DNA of 8,607 nt, from assembly GCA_902767005.1 (NCBI GenBank), contig CACXFY010000084.1, positions 1-8,607 of the forward strand. Direction: 5' to 3'. The stretch comes from an uncultured Erysipelotrichaceae bacterium. GTDB lineage: Bacteria > Bacillota_I > Bacilli_A > RF39 > UBA660. Positions 1 to 5,976 of this stretch are shown one piece after another; within the stretch, counting starts at the first letter, position 1, and each line of letters starts with the position of its first letter. The position numbers and the translations under genes were made by a program. The notes beneath the pieces were generated by a model. That model ran no database searches. It was not told where the DNA came from and worked only from the letters and a program-made list of their open reading frames with translations.

Positions 1-74
1 AAATCTAATAAATCACTCTTATTATTTACTTTAGTAATTTTATTATATTTATCTAAAATAATAATTCTATCCAT
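1..74 (-). CDS. Unknown protein, N-terminal 24 codons only (cut by left edge)
   Basis: An open frame begins at an ATG (complement of 72-74) and runs off the left edge without a stop. It reads MDRIIILDKYNKITKV, then NNKSDLLD. An in-frame TAA lies seven codons upstream of this ATG (93-95) and no other start codon follows it, so the start is fixed if the frame is real. The ATG overlaps the end of the upstream TPM gene by 8 nt (shared ATGGATAG), which suggests translational coupling in one operon. An AAGGAG lies 14 nt upstream, rather far for a Shine-Dalgarno site, with purine-rich AGAAGAAAAGA between. The visible part is charged and hydrophilic after a short IIIL strand, with no signal peptide. 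The family cannot be recognised from 24 residues. Confidence 0.5.
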   Translation of the reverse strand, partial: MDRIIILDKYNKITKVNNKSDLLD

Positions 75-891
75 GTCTTTTCTTCTTTCTCCTTATTCTC
101 TTAACTTCTATTCTTTTCTTTTTAGCATTTTCACTTTCATTAAAATAACTACTAAGTATAGATATAATTTCTATCACAAATACCACAAGAAAATAATTCA
201 ACCCTATATAATATGCAACTATAAACAATTCAACATTTATAAATATACAACTATAGAAAATAATATCATTTAATACTTTACTAACCTTATCTTTAGGTTT
301 TCTTACATATCTATCTCTATAATATCTAATTAAATTATAACCAATCATAGTACAAATAAATATAATAACTGAAATAATGAGCATACGATAATTATTTAAA
401 AAACTATTACCATCATAAACTTCTAATATTGAAGAATCAATACCATAATAATTACATAATAATTTATAAAAAGCTGTATATCCATTTCTTACTCCATCAT
501 CCCACTCTTCATTTTTTAAATAACCAATCATATATTTATCAATATATTTATTAATGACAGAGTCAGAAATAACATTACTTAATCGTTTACCAACTTGTAT
601 TTGTATACTTCTACTATCTTTATCAACAACCATTAATATACCTTTATTAGATATATGTAATTCATCATATAATTCATTAGTATATGCTTTTAAATCATTA
701 TTTGTTTTAGCACTAACTACAACATAATCTATTTGTTCTTGATCTTTTAAATAATTAGATAATTCTAATATAAAATTCTCAGTATCTTTACTAAATATTT
801 TAGAATTATCAATAACATATTCATTTCTACCTATCGCATTAACATTAAAAAATGAAAATATAGCGATAAATAAAATTAATATCTTCTTCAT
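67..891 (-). CDS. TPM-domain protein, secreted N-terminal domain with C-terminal membrane helices
   Basis: This 274-residue protein starts with a signal peptide (MKKILILFIAIFSFFNVNA, likely cut after residue 19). Residues about 24-150 match the TPM domain (PF04536, the YgcG/Psb32 type): a YVIDNSKIFS opening, a central IDYVVVSAKT strand, GILMVVD at 84-90, IQIQVGKRL at 97-104 and a closing GYTAFYKLL helix. TPM domains usually face the outside of the membrane; roles in photosystem repair and possible phosphatase activity are known for some members, but none can be assigned here. Three hydrophobic segments follow (about 170-188, 207-228, 230-250), and the protein ends in a strongly basic tail (EVKRIRRKKKRHG). 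The usual Gly/Ser-rich tail of YgcG-like proteins is absent. The basic loop 189-205 and basic tail both fit the cytoplasmic side. The start is supported by GGTGAT 3 nt before the ATG. The gene follows the yitT terminator and overlaps the next gene by 8 nt. Confidence 0.8.
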   Translation of the reverse strand: MKKILILFIAIFSFFNVNAIGRNEYVIDNSKIFSKDTENFILELSNYLKDQEQIDYVVVSAKTNNDLKAYTNELYDELHISNKGILMVVDKDSRSIQIQVGKRLSNVISDSVINKYIDKYMIGYLKNEEWDDGVRNGYTAFYKLLCNYYGIDSSILEVYDGNSFLNNYRMLIISVIIFICTMIGYNLIRYYRDRYVRKPKDKVSKVLNDIIFYSCIFINVELFIVAYYIGLNYFLVVFVIEIISILSSYFNESENAKKKRIEVKRIRRKKKRHG

Positions 892-915
892 ATCATCACC
901 ACTTTAATTGTATCA
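892..915 (-). promoter_or_regulatory. Extended -10 promoter and ribosome site of the TPM gene
   Basis: On the minus strand TGATACAAT forms an extended -10 (TG at 914-915, TACAAT at 907-912, five of six matches to TATAAT). No good -35 is seen; that region is the U-tract of the yitT terminator. Counting seven bases on from the -10 puts the start of transcription near 900, so the leader would be only about 9 nt (GGTGATGAT) and would begin with the Shine-Dalgarno GGTGAT. The start site is a prediction from spacing alone. Confidence 0.45.
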
Positions 916-924
916 TAATTATTA

Positions 925-956
925 TAAAAAAAAGAAACTTTAAGTAAGTTTCTTTT
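925..956 (-). terminator. Intrinsic terminator of yitT, folded into its last codons
   Basis: Read on the minus strand, AAAAGAAACTT (956-946) pairs perfectly with AAGTTTCTTTT (940-930) around a 5-nt loop, followed by a run of U. The stem has 11 base pairs, only two of them G-C. The left arm is coding sequence for the last residues of the YitT protein, and the TAA stop lies across the loop and the first base of the right arm. Confidence 0.85.
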
Positions 957-1824
957 GGAAATTCCCTCTAATACCAACTCCATCTGCCGTTACAACAAAA
1001 GCAGAAGAATCAATAACATTCAAATGTCTCTCTAATCTCATCAATTCATATTTAGATAAAACTGCATAACAGATGTATGTTTTAGTGTCATCATGTGATC
1101 CAACACCTTCCCACCAAGTAACATCTCTATCTAATTCAACTTGAATAAAATTAATAATTTTATTTGGTTTCATTTTCGTAAATATAACTGCTGTTGAACA
1201 AATATTTTGTTCATGTAATTTATCAACTACTAAAGAATAAATTGCAGTATAAATAATTGAATAGATCATTACAGATATACCATATAATAAACCACAAATA
1301 CTATATACAACAACATTGATACTTAATCCAATTTTACCAACTGATAACTTACGATTTTTTAATGTTAATAAGACACCTATAATATCAGTACCTCCACCAG
1401 AAGCAGCTGCTGAAAGAATCATACCTCCACCAACACCACCTAAGATACCACCAATAAGAACAGATGTAAGCATCTCTTCTACTAATGGAACTTCTGGAAT
1501 AGGAATAACAGTTAAAGCTATTGTTTGAACTATAACACAAAACAATGTTCTAAAAAAGAAAGTCTTACTAATATGCCTATAAGCTAAAATAAATAATGGA
1601 ACATTAAATAAAAAGTTAATAATACCAGCAAAGTCATACGATGTATGAATATTAAATACATTTACAATAAAACTTCTTATCAATTGAGAAATACCGATAA
1701 TACCACCATTATATAATCCAAAAGGAACTATAAATAAGTTAACCGCAATAGCAAATAATATTTCACCAATCATAGCTTGGCCTGCTTGACCCCAAGTCCA
1801 CTTAAACAAATCATTCTTCTTCAT
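940..1824 (-). CDS. YitT family membrane protein with C-terminal DUF2179 domain
   Basis: This 294-residue protein matches the YitT/YvjA layout in full. An N-terminal membrane region (about 15-200, PF02588) has some six hydrophobic segments and the family's glycine-rich stretches: FGLYNGGIIGISQL at 35-48, GGILGGVGGGMILSAAASGG at 125-144, then GTDIIG. A soluble C-terminal DUF2179 domain (about 208-288, PF10035) begins STAVIFTKMKP, contains DVTWWEGVGSHDDTKTYICY and ends SSAFVVTADGVGIRGNF. The length is normal. Family members are inner-membrane proteins that look like transporters, with the DUF2179 part thought to act as a cytoplasmic sensor domain; no substrate can be named. The start has a strong GGAGG (1831-1835) 6 nt upstream. 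It lies 30 bp after the FtsK-like gene with no terminator or clear promoter between, so the two are probably cotranscribed. Confidence 0.93.
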   Translation of the reverse strand: MKKNDLFKWTWGQAGQAMIGEILFAIAVNLFIVPFGLYNGGIIGISQLIRSFIVNVFNIHTSYDFAGIINFLFNVPLFILAYRHISKTFFFRTLFCVIVQTIALTVIPIPEVPLVEEMLTSVLIGGILGGVGGGMILSAAASGGGTDIIGVLLTLKNRKLSVGKIGLSINVVVYSICGLLYGISVMIYSIIYTAIYSLVVDKLHEQNICSTAVIFTKMKPNKIINFIQVELDRDVTWWEGVGSHDDTKTYICYAVLSKYELMRLERHLNVIDSSAFVVTADGVGIRGNFQKKLT

Positions 1825-1854
1825 TTTATGCCTCCATAAATCTATCGCTAAAAT

Positions 1855-3180
1855 CTATTTTACACCTTTAATCGCATTAATGATACTATTAACTTCATTT
1901 ATTGTAATATTTGGAGCTTGAATTCTTTTTGGATTAATCATATCTTTTTTAAGTAAATACATATCTCCAACACCATATAATTTAATATTATCACTTAATC
2001 CAAGAACAGCCTCATACTCTTTATCACTACTTACTTGAAAACATATCTTAGTCTCAAAAGCCCCTTTAACAATATTACTAAAAGATATTGGCTTACGACT
2101 AGATAAAATAATATTTACACCAACCTTAGGTCCCATCTCTCCAAGTATCAATAAATTCTTCTCAAATTCTACTTTTTTATAATTCATTAAATCACTAAAA
2201 TCATCAATAATAAATAATATATAATTTAACTTTTCTTTCTTTTCTTCATTTAAAACATGATCTTTATTCCAATCAAATACTTCTTTATTATACTCAGTAA
2301 TATTTCTATCCATGTTATTATCTAATAAATCATTACGTCTATATATTTCATCTATAATTTCATTCATTAATTTAAAAGCATCATCTTTATCACTAACAGT
2401 ATCACATAAACTCATATCTAAACCATTATATAAGTCTAATTCATTACCTTTAGTATCAATACAAGCAAATCTAACATCAAGTGGAGTATCTTTTAGCAAT
2501 AAACTACATATAATATTCTGTAAGAAAGTACTCTTACCACTTCCAGTATCTCCACCTATTACTAAATTATGACACTCACATAAATCTAATAACTCATAAT
2601 TACCAATTAAATCTTTACCAATTGGTATTAATAATTCCTTCTTAGAATTTCTACTCTTTAAAAATTTAAATGAATCTTTAAACTTAATATTTTTAACCTT
2701 CTCATTTTGTATAACAATACCAATACTTTTATTCTGAAAAGGAATAATAAACTCTATATCTTCACATTCAATACTATTAATAATAGATTCTTTTAAATCT
2801 ACTATTTCATCAATTAATTGACCTTCATCAACTCTTATCTCATAAGTAGTAACAATACCATTCTCATAGTAATTAATACATTCACATTTCATCTTTTTAT
2901 CATTAAATAATTTATTAAAAGAAATCATATTATCAATTAATTTCTTTTTAGAAGACTCATCCTCATTACTATCTTCTAATATATCATCAATATTTGGAAC
3001 TAAATAATTATCTTTATTAAGTGAAAAACTATCTATAATTTTTTTATCATTATCTTCTTTTATATAATCAATTTCTACTTTTCTATTAGTATTCTTACGT
3101 TCAAGTAATAATACAAAGAAAAAATCAACTAATAAAAACAAAACAATTATAGTTGCGACAACAAGTATAATTATATTCAT
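1855..3180 (-). CDS. Short FtsK/SpoIIIE-type ATPase, one membrane helix, no gamma domain
   Basis: This 441-residue protein begins with one hydrophobic helix (residues 2-26) and an acidic linker (about 35-90). Residues 97-200 resemble the FtsK alpha domain (YYENGIVTTYEIRVDEG; IEFIIPFQNKSIGIVIQN; then IPIGKDLIGNYELLDL). The RecA-like motor domain follows: Walker A GGDTGSGKST at 209-218, FACIDTKGNELDLYNGL, Walker B ILFIIDDFSDLM at 321-332, and LSSRKP and ICFQVSSDKEYEAVLG, which match the family's ATQRP and IAFRVSS regions. The Walker B motif has Asp where FtsK and SpoIIIE normally have Glu (IDELADLM). The protein ends just after the GVGDMYLL and ITINEV region, so the DNA-reading gamma winged helix is missing, as are the other N-terminal helices. 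FtsK is usually 700 residues or more. ATP-driven DNA movement at the membrane is likely by homology. A conjugation-type coupling protein is the alternative, but no transfer genes are nearby. The ATG at 3180 is preferred over an upstream GTG because GAGGTG precedes it by 6 nt. Confidence 0.85.
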   Translation of the reverse strand: MNIIILVVATIIVLFLLVDFFFVLLLERKNTNRKVEIDYIKEDNDKKIIDSFSLNKDNYLVPNIDDILEDSNEDESSKKKLIDNMISFNKLFNDKKMKCECINYYENGIVTTYEIRVDEGQLIDEIVDLKESIINSIECEDIEFIIPFQNKSIGIVIQNEKVKNIKFKDSFKFLKSRNSKKELLIPIGKDLIGNYELLDLCECHNLVIGGDTGSGKSTFLQNIICSLLLKDTPLDVRFACIDTKGNELDLYNGLDMSLCDTVSDKDDAFKLMNEIIDEIYRRNDLLDNNMDRNITEYNKEVFDWNKDHVLNEEKKEKLNYILFIIDDFSDLMNYKKVEFEKNLLILGEMGPKVGVNIILSSRKPISFSNIVKGAFETKICFQVSSDKEYEAVLGLSDNIKLYGVGDMYLLKKDMINPKRIQAPNITINEVNSIINAIKGVK

Positions 3181-3186
3181 AGCCAA

Positions 3187-3192
3187 CACCTC
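3187..3192 (-). promoter_or_regulatory. Ribosome binding site that fixes the start of the FtsK-like gene
   Basis: GAGGTG sits 6 nt before the ATG at 3180. The frame also has a GTG at 3189, but that codon is the last three bases of this Shine-Dalgarno site, so it cannot be the start served by it. Confidence 0.8.
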
Positions 3193-3195
3193 ATT

Positions 3196-3211
3196 ATAAT
3201 TAATTTTAACA
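3196..3211 (-). promoter_or_regulatory. Extended -10 promoter for the ftsK-like/yitT operon
   Basis: Minus-strand TGTTAAAAT gives a TG (3210-3211), one base, then TAAAAT (3203-3208, five of six matches). Spacing predicts transcription from about 3196 and a leader near 16 nt holding GAGGTG. A TATAAT at 3193-3198 also exists, but it would start the RNA inside the ribosome site. No convincing -35 is visible; the upstream bases are the gltX terminator. Confidence 0.45.
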
Positions 3212-3223
3212 TATTAAAATAAT

Positions 3224-3255
3224 AAAAAAAAGAGTTATTTATTAATAAACTCTTT
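3224..3255 (-). terminator. Intrinsic terminator of gltX, overlapping its stop codon
   Basis: AAAGAGTT (3255-3248) pairs with AACTCTTT (3236-3229) across an 11-nt A/T loop, followed by eight U. The left arm encodes the last residues of GltX, and the TAA stop (3237-3235) spans the loop end and the right arm. Confidence 0.8.
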
Positions 3256-4896
3256 ATATAATTCAATCCTCTTAATTATTCTATCTTTACCTAATATTTT
3301 CATAATACTAAATAAATCTGGAGATTTAGTTCTTCCTGTAATCATAACACGAATCGCCTCACAAATATCTCCTACATGTCCCTTATATTCATCTGGATTA
3401 TTTTTATATTCTTTAGGACTAGTAGCAAACCCATTCTTACTAGCAAATTCTCTTACTCCATTAAACCATTCTTCATTAGATACATCTATATCTAAATAAT
3501 TATTAATATAATCAGTAATTAAATCAACATCATATACTTTTTCACTATCGTTTTTACTATATTTTTCATTTTCAAAATACTCATCAATCGCATAACTAAA
3601 TTCTTCTTTAACTTCACTATATTTAGAAATATCTTTTCTAGGTCTATCACTATCTTTTTCTATATTTAAGAATTTAATCATGTCATCTTTATTATTTTCT
3701 AATACTTTAGCATAATCATTATCATGTTTTTTAGCCCAATTTAGTGTCTCATTAAATACATCTAGAGCACTTTTTCTAGAAAAATAAGTCTTACATAAAT
3801 TAACTAATTTAGCTTCATCAAATGAAGTACCACCTATAGCTTGCTTATCAAAAGAAAATTCAAAATCACTAATATTCTTATCAGTATTATGTAAATACCA
3901 CTCTTCAAAATTAGTATTAGTAATAGTTGCTAGATAAAGATGTAAAGCATCTATTGGAATACCATTTTCATCATAGTATTTAACTCCAAACCAAGGATCT
4001 TTTCTCTTACTAATCTTACGAATATTACCAGTCTCTTGATCTTTAATAGTAATAGGCGCAATATGAGCATACTTAACTTGTTTAAAACCTAAAATTTCAA
4101 ATAATTGAACATGTAAAGGTAAACTACTAACCCACTCATCCCCACGTATTACATGAGTAGTATGCATCAAATGGTCATCAATAGCATGAGCAAAATGATA
4201 TGTAGGAGTACCATCTTTTTTAAGTAAAATAGTATCTACATCATGCTCAGGAAATTTCATTTTTCCTTTAATACAATCAACAACTTCTATTTCCTTTTTA
4301 GCATCCCCAGGACTCTTTAATCGAATTACATATTCTTCTCCTTTAGAAATTTTATTCTTAACCTCATCTAAACTTAAATCTCTATCTTGAGCATAAACCC
4401 CATATATACCAATTTTTGTCTTATTAATTTCTTGTTCTTCCTTTATCTCAGCTATTTCTTCTTCAGTCATAAAGCAAGGATATGCATAACCTTGAATAAT
4501 TAAATCTTTGATATATGTTTGATATATTTCAGTTCTTTCACTTTGTTTATAAGGTCCATATTCACCACCAAAAGAATACCCTTCAGTTGGTAAGATATCA
4601 AAGTCTCTAAGAACAGAAGTAATATTATCAATACCACCATCAATCATTCTCTTTTGATCAGTATCCTCTATTCTTAAAAAGAAAACTCCTTTTGATTGAT
4701 TAGCATAAACCATATCAGCAAAAGCACTAAGTAGATTACCTAAATGAACACTACCAGTTGGACTAGGACCATAACGAGTAACCATTGCCCCATCAACTAA
4801 ATCTCTTTCTGGATATTTTTCTTCATAGTAATCTCTAGTATGCTTTATATTAGGAAATAATAAATCAGCTAGTTCAATTCTATCTTTATCTGTCAT
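3235..4896 (-). CDS. gltX: Glutamate--tRNA ligase
   Basis: This 553-residue class I tRNA synthetase charges tRNA-Glu with glutamate in the cytoplasm. The N-terminal ADLLFPNIKHTRDYYEEKYP lead-in is typical of the longer Firmicutes form. The ATP-binding HIGH motif is RYGPSPTGSVHLGN (HLGN at 51-54). FFLRIEDTDQKR at 72-83, EYGPYKQSERTEIY at 112-125 and HVIRGDEWVSSLPLH at 248-262 are family signatures. The KMSKS-type loop is KISKRKD (294-300). The C-terminal anticodon-binding part contains GHVGDICEAIRVMITGRTKS and PDLFSIMKILGKDR. The start was moved to the ATG at 4896 because GAGGTG stands 4 nt before it; the frame could extend to an ATG at 4932, but that ATG lacks a ribosome site and adds a non-homologous MYHIISLKKRCI. 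Whether the enzyme also charges tRNA-Gln cannot be told from this window. It lies between two terminators and appears monocistronic. Confidence 0.96.
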   Translation of the reverse strand: MTDKDRIELADLLFPNIKHTRDYYEEKYPERDLVDGAMVTRYGPSPTGSVHLGNLLSAFADMVYANQSKGVFFLRIEDTDQKRMIDGGIDNITSVLRDFDILPTEGYSFGGEYGPYKQSERTEIYQTYIKDLIIQGYAYPCFMTEEEIAEIKEEQEINKTKIGIYGVYAQDRDLSLDEVKNKISKGEEYVIRLKSPGDAKKEIEVVDCIKGKMKFPEHDVDTILLKKDGTPTYHFAHAIDDHLMHTTHVIRGDEWVSSLPLHVQLFEILGFKQVKYAHIAPITIKDQETGNIRKISKRKDPWFGVKYYDENGIPIDALHLYLATITNTNFEEWYLHNTDKNISDFEFSFDKQAIGGTSFDEAKLVNLCKTYFSRKSALDVFNETLNWAKKHDNDYAKVLENNKDDMIKFLNIEKDSDRPRKDISKYSEVKEEFSYAIDEYFENEKYSKNDSEKVYDVDLITDYINNYLDIDVSNEEWFNGVREFASKNGFATSPKEYKNNPDEYKGHVGDICEAIRVMITGRTKSPDLFSIMKILGKDRIIKRIELYKEFINK

Positions 4897-4900
4897 AATA

Positions 4901-4906
4901 CACCTC
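4901..4906 (-). promoter_or_regulatory. gltX: Ribosome binding site that fixes the gltX start
   Basis: GAGGTG is separated by 4 nt (TATT) from the ATG at 4896. It is the only strong Shine-Dalgarno site near the 5' end of the frame and argues against the in-frame ATG at 4932. Confidence 0.8.
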
Positions 4907-4916
4907 TTTTTTAAAC

Positions 4917-4939
4917 TAATAATATGATACACTATTTTA
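4917..4939 (-). promoter_or_regulatory. gltX: Possible gltX promoter region
   Basis: Between the upstream terminator and the gltX ribosome site the minus strand holds two possible -10 boxes, TAAAAT (4934-4939) and TATCAT (4924-4929). Neither has a good -35, and the TG before each lacks the usual single-base gap. A promoter is expected here because a terminator lies just upstream, but the exact box is uncertain. Confidence 0.25.
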
Positions 4940-4940
4940 C

Positions 4941-4967
4941 AAAAAAAAGGAAGAATATTCTTCCTTT
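4941..4967 (-). terminator. Intrinsic terminator of the zinc-ribbon gene
   Basis: Positions 4946-4967 form a perfect palindrome (AAAGGAAG, AATATT, CTTCCTTT), giving an 8-bp stem with a 6-nt loop, followed by eight U. It starts 10 nt after the stop codon. Confidence 0.88.
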
Positions 4968-4977
4968 AATCGTTTAA

Positions 4978-5457
4978 TTAGTAAATAAATCCATAATATA
5001 CAACTGCAATTATAATTGATATTATAAGTGCAATAATTATACCAATAGTTCTACCACTTAACTTTTTAGCTGGTTTAACTTCTCCTTGTGCCTCACTTAA
5101 GCTGTTAACTTGAGGAGCTGACATATCACCATAACCCATAGCTTGTGGATCAGCCATACCCATACTTTGTGGATCAACCATTTGAGGTTGTGCAGGCATT
5201 GGTTGTTCAACAGCTGGTTGTGCTGGAGCTGCAGGTTGAGCTGGAACCTCAGGAGCAGCTGGTACTGCTGCAGGCATTGGTTGTGCCATAGCAGGTTGTG
5301 CTGATACTTCAGGAGCACCAGGAACTACTGCAGGAGCAGGTTGAGCAACTTGAGGTTGTTGAACAGCTGCAGGATTATTATTGGCAACTGGAGCACCACA
5401 AGTAGGACAGTTTGTTTCAAACCCAGATAATTGAGCACCACATTGATTACAATTCAT
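4978..5457 (-). CDS. Zinc-ribbon protein with Pro/Ala/Gln-rich linker and C-terminal membrane helix
   Basis: This 159-residue protein has three parts. An N-terminal zinc ribbon carries CNQC (3-6) and CPTC (17-20), a CxxC-x10-CxxC metal site of the zinc_ribbon_2 type. Residues about 25-115 are low-complexity, rich in Pro, Ala, Gln, Val and Met, with an APEV-x-AQPA motif repeated 20 residues apart (48 and 68) and DPQ-x-MG repeated (95 and 103). A basic KPAKKLSGR leads into one membrane helix (136-155, GRTIGIIIALIISIIIAVVY), which ends the protein. With no signal peptide, the zinc ribbon is likely cytoplasmic and tail-anchored. Such proteins are common in Firmicutes and mostly of unknown role. 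The repeated region is visibly richer in G+C than its neighbours. The start has TGAGGT 7 nt upstream. Its own promoter lies in the 87-bp gap before it, and a terminator follows. Confidence 0.82.
   Translation of the reverse strand: MNCNQCGAQLSGFETNCPTCGAPVANNNPAAVQQPQVAQPAPAVVPGAPEVSAQPAMAQPMPAAVPAAPEVPAQPAAPAQPAVEQPMPAQPQMVDPQSMGMADPQAMGYGDMSAPQVNSLSEAQGEVKPAKKLSGRTIGIIIALIISIIIAVVYYGFIY
5231..5334 (-). repeat. 60-bp period internal duplication in the zinc-ribbon gene
   Basis: Positions 5231-5274 and 5291-5334 match at 36 of 44 bases, a period of 60 bp that keeps the frame. It encodes the two APEV-x-AQPA copies of the linker. Most differences are single substitutions, as expected of an old in-frame tandem duplication. 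Confidence 0.75.
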
Positions 5458-5482
5458 AATTCATACCTCACTTTTCTATCTT

Positions 5483-5522
5483 CTAATGTTATTCTAACAT
5501 ATCTAACGTTATTATAACATAT
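5483..5522 (-). repeat. Tandem 20-bp direct repeat carrying two -10 elements
   Basis: On the minus strand two adjacent 20-mers, ATATGTTATAATAACGTTAG (5522-5503) and ATATGTTAGAATAACATTAG (5502-5483), agree at 18 of 20 bases with no gap. The first contains the 11-bp palindrome GTTATAATAAC and the second the near match GTTAGAATAAC. Each has a TG-extended -10 (TGTTATAAT, TGTTAGAAT). They could act as twin promoters, as paired operator sites, or both. Confidence 0.75.
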
Positions 5523-5539
5523 ATTTTTATATTTATGAA
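5504..5539 (-). promoter_or_regulatory. Promoter of the zinc-ribbon gene
   Basis: This is the best promoter in the window: -35 TTCATA (5534-5539, four of six matches), a 17-nt spacer, and a perfect extended -10 TGTTATAAT with TATAAT at 5511-5516. The predicted transcription start is near 5504, about 47 nt before the ATG. The second repeat copy offers a weaker TGTTAGAAT (5491-5499) that would start transcription near 5484. Confidence 0.6.
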
Positions 5540-5544
5540 ACATT

Positions 5545-5976
5545 TTATTTCTTTTTATAATTAACTTCAAATAAATCTTCCAATTTTACATCAGATTTAC
5601 CATTACCAACAATTTCTAAATATCTAGAGAAATCTTTATTCTTAATCTTCATAAATCCTTGAAATAACAAATCGATAAATTCACTATTCTTAAATTGAGA
5701 ATAAGTTAAATCTATTAAATAATAATTATCAATACCATCTAAAACAACATTAAATTGATGTTCATAAGGTAAATCTAAATCACTAGTATTAACTACTCTA
5801 CTTATAACATGCTTCTTAGTTAAACTATTTTTAATATAATCACTGTATATCTTACAAGTTAAATCAGTAGTTAAATCTTTTAATTCAACTCTAACATCAT
5901 CAATAGTATCAACAATTTTATCTTCTACATTACTACCATCCAAATTTAATAAATCACTAATATTCATATCCATCAC
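5545..5976 (-). CDS. Small unknown protein with a Cys-His-Asp pattern like transglutaminase-fold enzymes
   Basis: This protein has about 143 residues, no signal peptide and no membrane helix. I do not recognise a named family. It has one cysteine only, Cys41, at the start of a predicted helix (LTCKIYSDYIKNSL), then His73 in YEHQFNVVLDG and Asp89 in NYYLIDLTYSQF. The order helix-Cys, strand-His, strand-Asp, with a YEHxF strand and a Y-L-I-D-x-T strand, is that of transglutaminase-like and arylamine N-acetyltransferase-like cysteine enzymes, though this protein is shorter than most. Activity is inference only. The start is uncertain: GTG at 5976, ATG at 5973 or ATG at 5967 share the frame, and none has a Shine-Dalgarno site. 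It follows the terminator of the CnaB gene; no clear terminator separates it from the zinc-ribbon gene. Confidence 0.75.
   Translation of the reverse strand: MMDMNISDLLNLDGSNVEDKIVDTIDDVRVELKDLTTDLTCKIYSDYIKNSLTKKHVISRVVNTSDLDLPYEHQFNVVLDGIDNYYLIDLTYSQFKNSEFIDLLFQGFMKIKNKDFSRYLEIVGNGKSDVKLEDLFEVNYKKK

Noticed and set aside
73..273. Plus-strand open frame of 66 codons opposite the TPM gene
   Set aside because: Low-complexity Tyr/Ile/Phe/Asn-rich translation expected from the antisense of AT-rich coding DNA; no ribosome site or homology.
1316..1528. Plus-strand open frame opposite yitT, rich in Pro and Ile
   Set aside because: Its proline run is the antisense of the Gly-rich YitT motif; a shadow frame.
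2312..2572. Plus-strand open frame opposite the ATPase gene
   Set aside because: It mirrors the Walker A region; no ribosome site, and the minus-strand gene is certain.
3187..3189. GTG as the start of the FtsK-like protein
   Set aside because: It is part of the GAGGTG ribosome site that serves the ATG at 3180.
4930..4932. ATG 36 bp upstream as the gltX start
   Set aside because: It has no ribosome site, lies within the probable promoter region, and adds residues unlike GltX family N-termini; the ATG at 4896 has GAGGTG at 4 nt.
5097..5318. Second minus-strand frame rich in Leu and Gln inside the zinc-ribbon gene
   Set aside because: A frame-shifted reading of the Pro/Ala/Gln repeat; repeats keep alternate frames open by chance.
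5545..5976. The small unknown protein as a secreted partner that cross-links the CnaB stalk
   Set aside because: It has no signal peptide or membrane helix, and CnaB bonds form without an enzyme; adjacency alone does not support it.
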